From assembly GCF_002356335.1 (NCBI RefSeq), contig NZ_AP018165.1:124001-188000 (forward strand): a stretch of 64,000 nt of DNA, given 5' to 3'. This document shows positions 8,340 to 17,005 of the stretch, one piece after another (position 1 is the first letter of the stretch; the number at the start of each line of letters is the position of its first letter). The notes under the pieces were generated by a model. It was not told the origin of the DNA. It saw only the letters and a list, made by a program, of their open reading frames with translations, and searched no databases. The stretch is from [Mycobacterium] stephanolepidis. Lineage in GTDB: Bacteria; Actinomycetota; Actinomycetes; Mycobacteriales; Mycobacteriaceae. The position numbers and the translations under genes are program-made.

Positions 8340-9370
8340 GGTGTGCCTGTCTTGGAGATGGTCGGGTTGGTGATCTGGCTGATGAAGTACGCCATGTCGG
8401 CAACGGCCGCGCGAGCATCGGGCAGTAGATCCGCCGCTATCTGAAAATCGTGTATGGCGTGGTCCCAGATCTGGACCGTGCACGGCACGTTGGCCTCGGC
8501 GCAGCGGCCGGCCAATTGCTCGACATCGACCAGCAGTACCTCGAGTGATCCCACTTGAATGAAAACCTTTGGTAGGCCGGTGAAATCGTGGTTCACCGAT
8601 GACCAGGCAGGGTCCAACACCCCGCCGGGGGCCATACCCAGTTCGCCGGGAACCGAGAGGATGAGACCGGATAGCATCGCGTCGCGGGTCTCGTTCGGAT
8701 GAGCCTTCTTGGCCGAACAATCGAGGTCCGCCCAGGGAGAGATGGCGGCGATGCCACCGGGTACGGGTAATCCGAGATCTCGAGCGGCGAGCGCCGCGCT
8801 GAAGGCCAGTCCGCCTCCGGCCGAATCGCCCGCGAACACAATCTTGTCGGCGGTGTATCCCTGGTCGAGCAGATATCGGTAGGCGGTCACGGCATCGGCG
8901 ACGGACTCGGTGATGTGTGCCAACGGGAGCTGGCGATAGTCGACCGCGAGTAGTCGCGTTCCCGCCGTGCGCGCAAGGCGTGCCGTCATGCGTCGGTGAC
9001 TGTGGAGGCCGCCAAGAATGAAGGCACCGCCGTGGAAGTACAGCACCGCGCCCTCCACAGGATTCTCGGGGTCGGAAAGGTCCTTATGCCACAACCATTC
9101 CGCGCGGAAGCGGGGGAACGTCACAATGCGACGCGCGGTACCCCTCCTCGGGCGCAACGGGTAGGCGGCCATCTCGACGAAGTTGACGGCCCGGAATCCG
9201 CGCGTCCTCAGCGATGGAAATCGTATGGTGAGTTTGGCAAGAAGCTCCAGTGGTGCTCGCAGCAGAGCGCGCGCCACCGCGTGGGAAAACCTTTGTAGCG
9301 CGGAGCCACTCCCAGCCATCTCGACGCTGACGGTGCCGCCGGGTGCGGCAATGGGTACCGAGTCGTTCAT
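8336..9370 (-). CDS. alpha/beta hydrolase of the hormone-sensitive-lipase (Lip) family
   Basis: A 344-residue esterase of the HSL family. The oxyanion-hole motif is YFHGGAF, the nucleophile elbow is GDSAGGG, and the late His lies in DHAIHDFQ. It sits between two monooxygenase genes with 4-base overlaps at both ends. This matches mymA (Rv3083)-lipR (Rv3084) in M. tuberculosis, where an FMO and a Lip esterase are adjacent. The natural role inferred is hydrolysis of the ester made by the monooxygenases. Confidence 0.9.
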   Translation of the reverse strand: MNDSVPIAAPGGTVSVEMAGSGSALQRFSHAVARALLRAPLELLAKLTIRFPSLRTRGFRAVNFVEMAAYPLRPRRGTARRIVTFPRFRAEWLWHKDLSDPENPVEGAVLYFHGGAFILGGLHSHRRMTARLARTAGTRLLAVDYRQLPLAHITESVADAVTAYRYLLDQGYTADKIVFAGDSAGGGLAFSAALAARDLGLPVPGGIAAISPWADLDCSAKKAHPNETRDAMLSGLILSVPGELGMAPGGVLDPAWSSVNHDFTGLPKVFIQVGSLEVLLVDVEQLAGRCAEANVPCTVQIWDHAIHDFQIAADLLPDARAAVADMAYFISQITNPTISKTGTP

Positions 9371-10902
9371 GCGAGCACCTCCGCGGGCTGCTTCTCGTAG
9401 GCGTAGTCGTCGAGCGGGAACTTGCGTGTGCTGCGGCGTGCCTCGAAGAAGCCCGCTGGCCGCAGGTACGTGCTGTCGCCCTGTGAGTTCCGGTAGTAGG
9501 TCGGAATATGCCCGTTCAGTTCTGCAAGGTAGTACCGGATGGCTTCGGACCGTTGTCGCACCGTCCGATGGTAGGTGTCGGCGATCTCCCTGCGTACTTC
9601 ACAGCGAATCGCACCGCGCCGGTTGGTCTCGGTGATCGCACGTACGGCGTGATCCGATGTCATCTCCATGAAGGCATGCCAACCCGAGCCCGTCCACGAA
9701 TACGGTCCGCACAACGTCCATCGATTTGGAAGACCGTGCACCGCAACACTTTCGTAGGCCTGCAGTCCTTGCTCGGCATAGTATTTGGCCAAGTCGAATC
9801 CATTGCTGCCCACAATGGTTCCGGGAAGATAGGTCTCCGGATCGGAGAACACTTCGTATCCCGTGGCCAGCACCAGTACGTCGAATCGGTGTTCGGCGCC
9901 ATCGCGTGTCTGGACGCCGGCCGCGGTAATTCTCTCGATCGGCTCGGTGATCAGCGAGACGTTGTCACGGTTGTACGCCTGCAGATAGCCGTTGGATATG
10001 GTCGGGCGCTTGGCAAGCGGGCCGAAGTCGGGAGCTAGTTTCTCGGCCGTAGACGGATCTTTCACCACCCAACGGATGTAGCGCCGGTATGCGGCAATAG
10101 ATGCCGCATCGAACCTGTTCATCGCGGGCCGTGACCATCGGAACGGTGCTCTGCTCAGGGTGCGCAGTAGTAGGTCGGCCAGTACCAGGACGGCGCCATT
10201 GAGTGCTGGCTGCACGCCGGGCGCCGCGTATAGGGGGCGCAGGATGGGACCGATTTCAAGGTCCGGCTTGGGTAGCGACCACACGGGTGTGCGTTGAAAG
10301 ACGCTGAGATGCGATACCTGCGGCGCGATCGTCGGAATGATCTGCACCGCACTGGCTCCGGTGCCGATGATGCCGACACGTCTTCCCGCCATGTCGTACG
10401 AGTGGTCCCAGGCCGTAGGCCGTTGCACCTTGCCGTCGAATGAGTCCGCTCCGGCGATGCCGACATCGGCCTTGGGGCGGACGAAGGCGCCGACCGCGCT
10501 GATCACGAAGCGTGCGGTGATGACCGAACCGTCGCTGGTGAGCAGGTTCCAGAATCCGGCGTCGTCCCACTCTTCCCGTTCGACGTTGGTGTTGAAGCGG
10601 ACACGTTCGTGGACACCGAAGCGTTTGGCCACGTCGACGTGATACTGCTTGACCTCGTCGCCCTTGGGAAAAAGTCTGCTCCACTGAGAGTTTCGTGCGA
10701 AGGAGTACTGGTAGGCGAAGGACGGAACGTCCACCCCCAGGCCCGGATAGTGGTTCTCATGCCAGCTACCGCCAACGTCATCGGCCCGTTCCAGCAGCAC
10801 GATGTTGCCGATACCGGCCTGCAGTAGCTTGACTCCGGCTGCGATGCCGCCGGGGCCGGCACCGATGATCGCGACATCGAATTCCGGTGATGGTGCGCTC
10901 AT
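9367..10902 (-). CDS. flavin-containing (Baeyer-Villiger-type) monooxygenase B, atypical fingerprint
   Basis: A 511-residue monooxygenase paralogous to the one at 6780-8339. FAD motif IIGAGPGG (12-19), GGSWHENHYPG, and NADPH motif IIGTGAS are in place. The Baeyer-Villiger fingerprint reads FDGKVQRPTAW (155-165), so the usual His is Arg161 (codon at 10420-10422). The ATG at 10902 overlaps the upstream SDR stop (ATGA), and the stop overlaps the esterase start. The open frame continuing to 11028 is not protein-like. It may be a different FMO type or have altered activity. Confidence 0.86.
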   Translation of the reverse strand: MSAPSPEFDVAIIGAGPGGIAAGVKLLQAGIGNIVLLERADDVGGSWHENHYPGLGVDVPSFAYQYSFARNSQWSRLFPKGDEVKQYHVDVAKRFGVHERVRFNTNVEREEWDDAGFWNLLTSDGSVITARFVISAVGAFVRPKADVGIAGADSFDGKVQRPTAWDHSYDMAGRRVGIIGTGASAVQIIPTIAPQVSHLSVFQRTPVWSLPKPDLEIGPILRPLYAAPGVQPALNGAVLVLADLLLRTLSRAPFRWSRPAMNRFDAASIAAYRRYIRWVVKDPSTAEKLAPDFGPLAKRPTISNGYLQAYNRDNVSLITEPIERITAAGVQTRDGAEHRFDVLVLATGYEVFSDPETYLPGTIVGSNGFDLAKYYAEQGLQAYESVAVHGLPNRWTLCGPYSWTGSGWHAFMEMTSDHAVRAITETNRRGAIRCEVRREIADTYHRTVRQRSEAIRYYLAELNGHIPTYYRNSQGDSTYLRPAGFFEARRSTRKFPLDDYAYEKQPAEVLA

Positions 10903-11759
10903 TGTCCGACTCGATTCAGGAGGGGCTGCAGCCGAGACATCAGGCCGTCGGCCAGTTCGAATGAGCCGATACCGGTGACGACCCGGCTGAGGCTCGGTGA
11001 CAGGCGGTAGAGCCCGTAGATGAACCACGATTCGGGGTTCACCGGAACGACGGCCCAGTTGTGTCGTACCGATCGCTCAATGACGCGCGCCACTTTGTCC
11101 GGGCCTGCGTAGCTGATCGACTGGATCTTGCCGGCGCTGGCGTACCACTGTTCTTGATCGATCTCGCTGATGCCTGCGCGATGACCATTGGCGATCAGAT
11201 TCGTGTTGATAACACCCGGGCATATCGCGGTGACCCCGATGCGGTGGCGACGTAGTTCGACGCGTAGCGCCTGGGATGCCATGAGTACGGCTGCCTTGGC
11301 GGTTCCGTATGCGGCAATCATCTTGTGCGGCAGGAAGGCCGCACCCGAGGAGATGTTGACGATGTGGCCGGGTACCCCGGCATCGACCATCTGTTGGGCG
11401 AATACGCGTGAGCCGTAGATGACGCTCATCAAGTCGATGTCAATGGTGCGCTGCCACTCCTGCGCGGTCATCTCGACAAAGCCACCCCAGTCCATGATTC
11501 CGGCGTTGTTGACGAGTAGGTGTGGAGCGCCGAATTCGGCATCGACCCACTTACCGAAGGTCTCCCACTGTTCCTCGTCCGCGACATCCAGTTGATACGC
11601 GATCGCGGTGCCGCCTGCGGTGACGATCTCGCCTGCGGCGGACTCGGCGGCATCGATGTCGATATCAGCCAGGATTACCCGATTTCCCTGGGAGGCGAAG
11701 AGGCGTGCGGTTTCTCGGCCAATGCCCGATCCGGCCCCGGTCACGATTGCGGTCTTCAT
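10899..11759 (-). CDS. short-chain dehydrogenase/reductase
   Basis: A 286-residue classical SDR. The cofactor motif is VTGAGSGIG (6-14), the structural NNAG is present in LLVNNAGIMDWGG, and the catalytic Tyr-x3-Lys is YGTAK preceded by Ser in ISSGAAF. A C-terminal extension of about 40 residues is shared with the next SDR upstream. ATG 11759 overlaps the upstream SDR stop. Likely oxidises an alcohol to the ketone used by the monooxygenases (inference from context). Confidence 0.88.
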   Translation of the reverse strand: MKTAIVTGAGSGIGRETARLFASQGNRVILADIDIDAAESAAGEIVTAGGTAIAYQLDVADEEQWETFGKWVDAEFGAPHLLVNNAGIMDWGGFVEMTAQEWQRTIDIDLMSVIYGSRVFAQQMVDAGVPGHIVNISSGAAFLPHKMIAAYGTAKAAVLMASQALRVELRRHRIGVTAICPGVINTNLIANGHRAGISEIDQEQWYASAGKIQSISYAGPDKVARVIERSVRHNWAVVPVNPESWFIYGLYRLSPSLSRVVTGIGSFELADGLMSRLQPLLNRVGQ

Positions 11760-12628
11760 CGGCCTGCTCCGATCCCCAAGGTGGTCAGGGTGCGCGCGCC
11801 CAGATCCACGACACGTTCGGCCAGCGACATCCGCGCCAAGCCCATGAGCCCACGGGACAAGCCCGGGGAGAGTCGGTACAGGTACCAGCCGAACCAGGCT
11901 TCCAGTCCGACCGGTACCGTGGACAGATTCCACCGCATGCCCCGCTCGATCGCGGCGGCCACATGATCGGGGGAGCGTCCGAGGAAGTGCTGCCCCCGGC
12001 TCAGTTTGTCCGTCCACGTTGTACCCGTGGGGTTGTCCACACCACTGCGGGTGCCGTTCGCGGACAGGTTTGTGTCGATCAAGCCGGGACAGATCGCGCT
12101 GACACCGATTCCGCGCCGCCCGAATTCAGCGCGTAGTGCCTGTGTGCCAAACCAAGCTCCTTGCTTCGCAACGACATACGACGGCGCCAGGGAAGTCGGC
12201 ATGAACGCCCCAACCGAGCAGATGTTGGCGATGTGACCTCGTGCGCCGGCCTCGACCATGCGCTGCACAAACAATCGCGATCCGACCAGCGGGCTCATCA
12301 TGTTGATCGAGATCATCCGCCGCCAGTCCGCGCCGGTCTGCTCCAGGAAGCCACCGGCAATGAGGATTCCCGCGTTGTTCACGAGCAGGTCCGGCAGGCC
12401 ATGGTGCTCGCATACCCAATCGGTGAACAGCTCCCAATCCGCCAGATCGGCGACATCGAGGCGGCGGAAGACGGCGTTCCCACCATCGCGCACGATGCGG
12501 TCAACGGTCTCGGCGCCTGTCGTCTCGTTGATATCGGATACCACGACGGTCCAACCTTTACGGCCGAAACGCTCGGCGGTCGCGCGTCCGATGCCGCTGC
12601 CCGCCCCGGTTACGACGGCTACAGACAT
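11756..12628 (-). CDS. short-chain dehydrogenase/reductase
   Basis: A 290-residue classical SDR, first gene of the operon. It has VTGAGSGIG near the N-terminus, LLVNNAGI, and the YVVAK active-site motif. It is paralogous to the following gene, including the C-terminal extension. ATG 12628 has a strong ribosome site (GGGGAGG, 6 bases upstream), so it is preferred over the GTG at 12700, which would add 24 unconserved residues. The 31-base palindrome at 12701-12731 lies directly upstream. Confidence 0.88.
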   Translation of the reverse strand: MSVAVVTGAGSGIGRATAERFGRKGWTVVVSDINETTGAETVDRIVRDGGNAVFRRLDVADLADWELFTDWVCEHHGLPDLLVNNAGILIAGGFLEQTGADWRRMISINMMSPLVGSRLFVQRMVEAGARGHIANICSVGAFMPTSLAPSYVVAKQGAWFGTQALRAEFGRRGIGVSAICPGLIDTNLSANGTRSGVDNPTGTTWTDKLSRGQHFLGRSPDHVAAAIERGMRWNLSTVPVGLEAWFGWYLYRLSPGLSRGLMGLARMSLAERVVDLGARTLTTLGIGAGR

Positions 12629-12700
12629 GGCGGGCCTCCCCGGGACTGTCTGAACCAGAACGGCACTTTCACCATGTGTGGACCTCTCCTCGTCGAGCAC

Positions 12701-12731
12701 TTCATTCAGATAATATGATTATCTGAATGAA
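12701..12731. promoter_or_regulatory. perfect 14+14 palindrome, probable TetR operator
   Basis: Arm TTCATTCAGATAAT (12701-12714), spacer ATG, then the exact inverse arm ATTATCTGAATGAA (12718-12731). It lies between the TetR gene (12818-13450) and the first SDR ATG (12628), in an AT-rich patch that also suits a -10 region. Position and symmetry fit a homodimeric repressor that shuts off the operon. Confidence 0.8.
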
Positions 12732-12817
12732 GGCGCAATGCCTTCCGGCTGAGAGAACGGCGAGAATTCCATGACATCGGGTTGTTCGCGTATCAGATCG
12801 CGAACTGGCTCGATGAA

Positions 12818-13450
12818 TTAGCTGGAGGCGTTAGAAGAGAGCCGTAGGTCGGCAATCCACAGCTGCAGCGTGCGGGTCAGTAGTGCGACGTACTGCTGGT
12901 TGTCGATGGTGCCCAGTGTGCGCCCCAGCGCCAATCCCGTGGCGGTCGCGAGGATCGCGGTGAGCGCGGCGTCACGTTCGTCATCGGGCACGGTGTCGGG
13001 AAGAGCGTTCGAGAGCACCGCGCCCAGCAGACCGCGTCCCATGGCGATGTGGCCCTGCGAGACCGCCAGCTGCGTCTGATCCTTGTGAATGGCCAGTGCG
13101 TACTCGGCGGCCAGCGCTACCAGGCCCTCATCGCCGCTGAGCGCCGCGGACCACTGTGCGAGCTGAGCGACCTGATCCTCGACGGAGGAGGCGGACTGAA
13201 GGAGCTTGCCCGCGACCTCGGAGAAGGTCCTCATGTAGCAGCGCAGCAGCACCTCGGCGCAGAGGTTCTCCTTGCTGGAGAAGTTCGAATAGATCGCCCC
13301 GACGGTCCGGCCGGCGGCATCGGCGATCTTGGTGACGGTGGTGCCGCCCAGTCCGTTGGCGAGGAACAATTCCTCGGCCGCATCGAGGAGATCTTCGCGG
13401 GTACGTTGCTGAGACTCGGCGCGGCTGATCCGTTGTCGCTGCCCGGACAT
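12818..13450 (-). CDS. TetR-family regulator of the monooxygenase operon
   Basis: A 210-residue TetR protein. The helix-turn-helix lies at about 35-65 (TTVTKIADAAGRTVGAIYSN). ATG 13450 is chosen over 13495 because AAGGAGG stands 5 bases upstream. It is on the same strand as, and directly upstream of, the SDR-monooxygenase operon, with the 31-base palindrome in the 189-base gap between them. It resembles the TetR at 6209-6829 in the helix-turn-helix, suggesting common ancestry. Inferred to repress the operon until a ligand binds. Confidence 0.88.
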   Translation of the reverse strand: MSGQRQRISRAESQQRTREDLLDAAEELFLANGLGGTTVTKIADAAGRTVGAIYSNFSSKENLCAEVLLRCYMRTFSEVAGKLLQSASSVEDQVAQLAQWSAALSGDEGLVALAAEYALAIHKDQTQLAVSQGHIAMGRGLLGAVLSNALPDTVPDDERDAALTAILATATGLALGRTLGTIDNQQYVALLTRTLQLWIADLRLSSNASS

Positions 13451-13766
13451 CGCGACCTCCTTGAACCCTGCACCGTATTCGTCTAATCCATCCAACCCGG
13501 ATCAGCCGAGTTCATATTTTGCCATTATCCAGAATAGGGAGTCCAGTGTGCCGGACGGAGACGTCGGCCCGGCACTGCGCCTGAGGCCGAGCCCGGGTGT
13601 GCGCATGGAGCAGACGCTCAACATACAAATCCCGTTCCCGATTCGTTCACTTGCCGTAAATGAGGTCAACTTAAAAATCATGCATACCCAAAAGGGGTAC
13701 GGGGTATTGGCCCGGGCTTTCCGGGAACGGATCGTGTTGGACAAACTGAGAGGCACCGCCGCCACC
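13451..13766. other. intergenic region upstream of MspA-family gene
   Basis: 316 bases with no convincing gene. The frame of the downstream protein is open through it, but the encoded residues do not look like a signal peptide until 13767. A small dyad TACCC-N4-GGGGTA lies at 13685-13699. An AT-rich stretch around 13655-13685 could hold the promoter for the MspA-family pair. The TetR promoter lies at its left end. Confidence 0.4.
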
Positions 13767-14447
13767 ATGCTGAAAAGTCTTGTCGTCCTGACAATCGCGG
13801 GCGTGCTCGGCGCGACCGCACCGGTGGCCCTGGCTGATCCGCTGGGCGGTGAACCATTGCCGGATCGGGCTGCTGCTGATTCCGTAGCCGCCCCGGCTGC
13901 AGACAACGGTGCCGTGGCCTCGGCAGAGCCGGGCATCCTGCGCACGCGGGAGGGTTGGGTTCTGGCCATAGCGGCCAAGGACGAGGCCCAATTGCCCGTC
14001 GCGCCGTTGACTACGGCCCTGTCCTCTCGCGAGTACTTGGTCGGCGGAACGTTCCTTGGAGCCATCCAAGGGTCCGGCACCACGAAACTGACCGATGGAA
14101 TCCTTGAAGCTGGATACCAAATCGGTTGTGGCATAAGCGCTGCCGAGGTCGACTTGAGATTCGGTGGCGGCATCACACCGCAGATCAGTCCCGCGGGTGT
14201 GCCCAGTATCGGAGGTAACGTTTTCGGGCAGGTCCGCCCCACTCTCAAGCCGGGTACCGCCACCATCATTCCGGTCACCAAGATGGCGTTCGAGGGGGAC
14301 AGTGCGCGCGTCACCATTACGGCGTTCCGCATCAAGATCGACAGCTGTGTGGGCCAGTCCTTCATCCGCTCCTATGCGATCTTGACCAGCTCGACCGAGG
14401 ACACGCAGGACGTAGTCACCTACATGGGTGTGACCAAAGCCGTCTGA
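13767..14447 (+). CDS. MspA-family exported protein (porin-like), copy 1
   Basis: About 226 residues. The N-terminal signal peptide (MLKSLVVLTIAGVLG to about 26) ends in ALA-D. The body shows the MspA-family pattern: REYLVGGTFLGAI, then EAGYQIGCG, and a C-terminal TAFRIKIDSC followed by SYAIL. Two cysteines (GCG and DSC) could form a disulfide; classical MspA has none. Start codon is uncertain: ATG 13767 begins the signal peptide, while GTG 13735 and ATG 13680 are in frame upstream. Likely an outer-membrane channel or surface protein, function not shown. Followed by a paralogue. Confidence 0.72.
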   Translation: MLKSLVVLTIAGVLGATAPVALADPLGGEPLPDRAAADSVAAPAADNGAVASAEPGILRTREGWVLAIAAKDEAQLPVAPLTTALSSREYLVGGTFLGAIQGSGTTKLTDGILEAGYQIGCGISAAEVDLRFGGGITPQISPAGVPSIGGNVFGQVRPTLKPGTATIIPVTKMAFEGDSARVTITAFRIKIDSCVGQSFIRSYAILTSSTEDTQDVVTYMGVTKAV

Positions 14448-14502
14448 TCCTAAGCATCCAGATCTCAACTCGCTCAATCGCATCTAGCTCTGAGAGGCGT
14501 CG

Positions 14503-15207
14503 ATGACCATGTTTAAGACACTTGCCACCGTGACAGCCGCGTGCGTACTCGCAGGAGGGGCACCGTTGGCTTCGGCTGAGCCCGGCCCCTCCCCGCTTCC
14601 CTTGCCCGCCGGGATGGAGAACCCGCCGCGGCCCGCTGAAGGTGAGGCTGGCCCGCCGCTGGACAACGGTGTCGTCGCTTCCGAACCACCGGCGACCGTC
14701 ACAACCCCGGATGGCTGGGTGTTGGCACTCGCGGCAGAGGAAGAGACCCAGCTGCCGATTCCGCCGCTCACCACGGCGACCTCTTCCCGCGAATACTTGG
14801 CCGGAGGCACGTTCATTGCCACCGTGAAAGGTGGTGGCAGCACCAAACTCAAAGGCGGAACGGTCGAGGCGGGCTACCAGATTGGCTGCGGTATCGCCTT
14901 GAGTGGAGTTCGCCTGACGGGAAGCATCGGCCTGTCTTCGTCGATCGGCCAGTCCGGGCTCGGCAACATCAGCATGCCCCTCGTGGGAAACATCGAGGTG
15001 AGGCCCAAACCCGGTGAGGTCATCAATGTCTCTGTCACCAAGAAGAAGTTCAAGGGCACGCAATCGCGCATCACGCTCAAGGACGTTCACATCAAGATCG
15101 ACGGATGTATCGGGCAGTCGTTCTTGCGGTCCTATGCGGTGCTCACCAGCACGACCTCAGGAACCGAGGACATCATCGCCTACTACGGCGTCACCAAGAC
15201 GGTCTGA
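14503..15207 (+). CDS. MspA-family exported protein (porin-like), copy 2
   Basis: 234 residues, clearly paralogous to the preceding gene. Signal peptide MTMFKTLATVTAACVLAGG ends near ASA-E. A Pro-rich stretch (about 28-50) follows, then SREYLAGGTF, EAGYQIGCG and HIKIDGCIGQ with the same two cysteines. A good ribosome site (GAGAGG) precedes ATG 14503 by 5 bases. The 55-base gap to copy 1 and the shared architecture point to tandem duplication and likely co-transcription. Predicted location: cell envelope. Confidence 0.75.
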   Translation: MTMFKTLATVTAACVLAGGAPLASAEPGPSPLPLPAGMENPPRPAEGEAGPPLDNGVVASEPPATVTTPDGWVLALAAEEETQLPIPPLTTATSSREYLAGGTFIATVKGGGSTKLKGGTVEAGYQIGCGIALSGVRLTGSIGLSSSIGQSGLGNISMPLVGNIEVRPKPGEVINVSVTKKKFKGTQSRITLKDVHIKIDGCIGQSFLRSYAVLTSTTSGTEDIIAYYGVTKTV

Positions 15208-15221
15208 GCGAGACTGGGGTT

Positions 15222-15965
15222 CTATTCGAGCCCAAGGCTCTTGAGCGCGTGAGACATCCGCTGCGGGGTCGCCGGAGTGAGTGTTGCCCACAGCGCGCCG
15301 TCAGCGGATGTGCTCGGCGTGGCCATGATCCGGCCAAAGGCCGTGTCGTACACGGCGACTCCACCGGGTGCGCGATCGGTGACACCGTCCACGCGACGAA
15401 TCGCGGTGATCTCGGTCATCGCTCCGCGACGAGCCATTGCCTTGGCCACGGCTACCGCGTCGGCTTTGGTGGCACCGAGCGCGATGAGTCGCCGAGCCAT
15501 ATCGGCGGGTTCGGCGTTAAGGGCCAGCGCCAGCTGCTCGGCGGGTGCGTTGATCGACCCGAACTTCAGTGGCGTCGCGTCACCCAGGTACCGCCACAGT
15601 TCGGTGCCGAGCGACCCGGTCACCGAGCGCATGGCCACGCCCTCGCCGTCGTTGACCAGGAGCACGTATGCCTCGCCGTGCTCCACCAGGCACAGGCGCA
15701 GCATCTGCGATCCGGCCCAGCGGCGCACCGCAACCTGACCGGTGGCCTTGCTGGCGGAAGTCAGCATGTCGCGCAGAGTCGGGTGAAGGTCCTCGCCCTT
15801 GAGTAGGTTGCGTTCCTTCAGTCGGGCGCGGGCGCCCTCGAGGGCGTCCCGATGTTCGGCTTCGTCTTCGTGGCGCGGACCGGCGGCCAACACAACCGGC
15901 AATAGGTCATTACCGGTGATCTCGCGGGTCAGTTCCAGTTCGTCGAAGTCCAGGCGGACGGTCAC
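15222..15965 (-). CDS. EspG-family ESX secretion chaperone
   Basis: A 247-residue protein that fits the EspG family (PF14011) in length and in its mixed alpha/beta pattern. It starts with LDFDELELT and has the central RRWAGSQMLRLCL segment. EspG proteins are cytosolic chaperones that bind the tip of PE-PPE dimers and deliver them to a type VII secretion system. Its ATG overlaps the stop of the PPE-like gene, and a PE-like gene precedes that, giving the complete cargo-chaperone trio. No ESX membrane genes lie in the window. Family call is by pattern, not by search. Confidence 0.7.
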   Translation of the reverse strand: MTVRLDFDELELTREITGNDLLPVVLAAGPRHEDEAEHRDALEGARARLKERNLLKGEDLHPTLRDMLTSASKATGQVAVRRWAGSQMLRLCLVEHGEAYVLLVNDGEGVAMRSVTGSLGTELWRYLGDATPLKFGSINAPAEQLALALNAEPADMARRLIALGATKADAVAVAKAMARRGAMTEITAIRRVDGVTDRAPGGVAVYDTAFGRIMATPSTSADGALWATLTPATPQRMSHALKSLGLE

Positions 15966-17002
15966 AGCTCCGCGCTCGCACCGAGGACCGGCGGCGCCAC
16001 CGCACCCTTGGAGCCACCGCGCTCGAACAGCGCTGAGGCGTCAACGTTTTCGAAGTCGGCGACCTTGTCGCTGGCCGGCTTGGTGGTCAGGATGTCCGGC
16101 AATTCGACAGGCTTGCTCTCGTCGCCCATGAAGACGCCGGTGGCGCCGATGGCGGTGAGATCCTTGTCGTCCTCGTCCTCATCCTTCTTGGCACCGGCGT
16201 TGCCGACCTTGATGCCCTTGCCCGCACTCGCGGCCAGCGCACCACCGGCCATCATGCCGGCCATCGGCGCACCCATTCCGCCCATGCCCATCCCGGAGCC
16301 GCCGGCAGAGGCCGCATTGGCGGTCATCGAGATGGCCGCCGCGCGGGCGCTCTGCACACCGGGCACCGAGTCAGGGCTCAGCGGGCTCGGGCCCATCTCG
16401 GACATGCCGAAACCTGCAGCGCTGACGCCGGTGTTGCCGCTGTTGGCTTCCGACTTCTCTTCGGGGTACTTGATGATCTCGGGGGCCGGTGGGAACTCAA
16501 CGACCTTGGCCGCAGGCTCGCTGGCCGACTCGTAGGTCTCCATGGCCTTGGCCGCCTGCAGATCCAGACCCTGCTCCATGCCCTCGGTGGTGGCGTGCAG
16601 CCCGAAGAGCGCCCCGCCTGCCGACAGCGCCTCAGCCTTCGCCTTTTCAAGCTGAGCCAAGTCGTTGATGTGGGGCATGTCCAGAACCGCGGTGCCGTAC
16701 GACTCGGCGTACGTGTTGGCGGTGTCGCTGACCTCCTGGGTCAGTCCGGCCATCTTGTCCAGCCACTCGGTGAACGGGGTCAGCTTGGACAGCGCCTCCT
16801 CGGCGCGGGGTCCGCGATACCCCTCCATGAGCTTCTCGCCGACACCCAGGCTGTTCTCGTGTACCTCGGCGAACGCGGCACTGATCTCCTGCCAGGCCAG
16901 GGCACTGTCGACGACATGCGTCGGTCCGGCACCCGTGGTCAGGTCCAGGGCCAGCTTCTTGGCCTTGCGGGCCACCCAGTTGACGCCAGTGAATCCGGTC
17001 AT
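15962..17002 (-). CDS. PPE-domain-like protein
   Basis: 346 residues. The helical N-terminal part (about 1-175) matches the PPE layout: a helix with WQEISAAFAEVHE, a turn EGYRGPRAEEAL where most PPE proteins have WxG, then TEWLDKM and long helices ending METYESAS. The middle (about 225-275) is Gly/Ala/Met-rich, a disordered linker. The C-terminal part has acidic and Ser-rich segments. It lies 3 bases after the PE-like gene and overlaps the EspG start. Likely secreted as a heterodimer with the PE-like protein, by which ESX is unknown. Confidence 0.7.
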   Translation of the reverse strand: MTGFTGVNWVARKAKKLALDLTTGAGPTHVVDSALAWQEISAAFAEVHENSLGVGEKLMEGYRGPRAEEALSKLTPFTEWLDKMAGLTQEVSDTANTYAESYGTAVLDMPHINDLAQLEKAKAEALSAGGALFGLHATTEGMEQGLDLQAAKAMETYESASEPAAKVVEFPPAPEIIKYPEEKSEANSGNTGVSAAGFGMSEMGPSPLSPDSVPGVQSARAAAISMTANAASAGGSGMGMGGMGAPMAGMMAGGALAASAGKGIKVGNAGAKKDEDEDDKDLTAIGATGVFMGDESKPVELPDILTTKPASDKVADFENVDASALFERGGSKGAVAPPVLGASAEL

Positions 17003-17005
17003 GAT

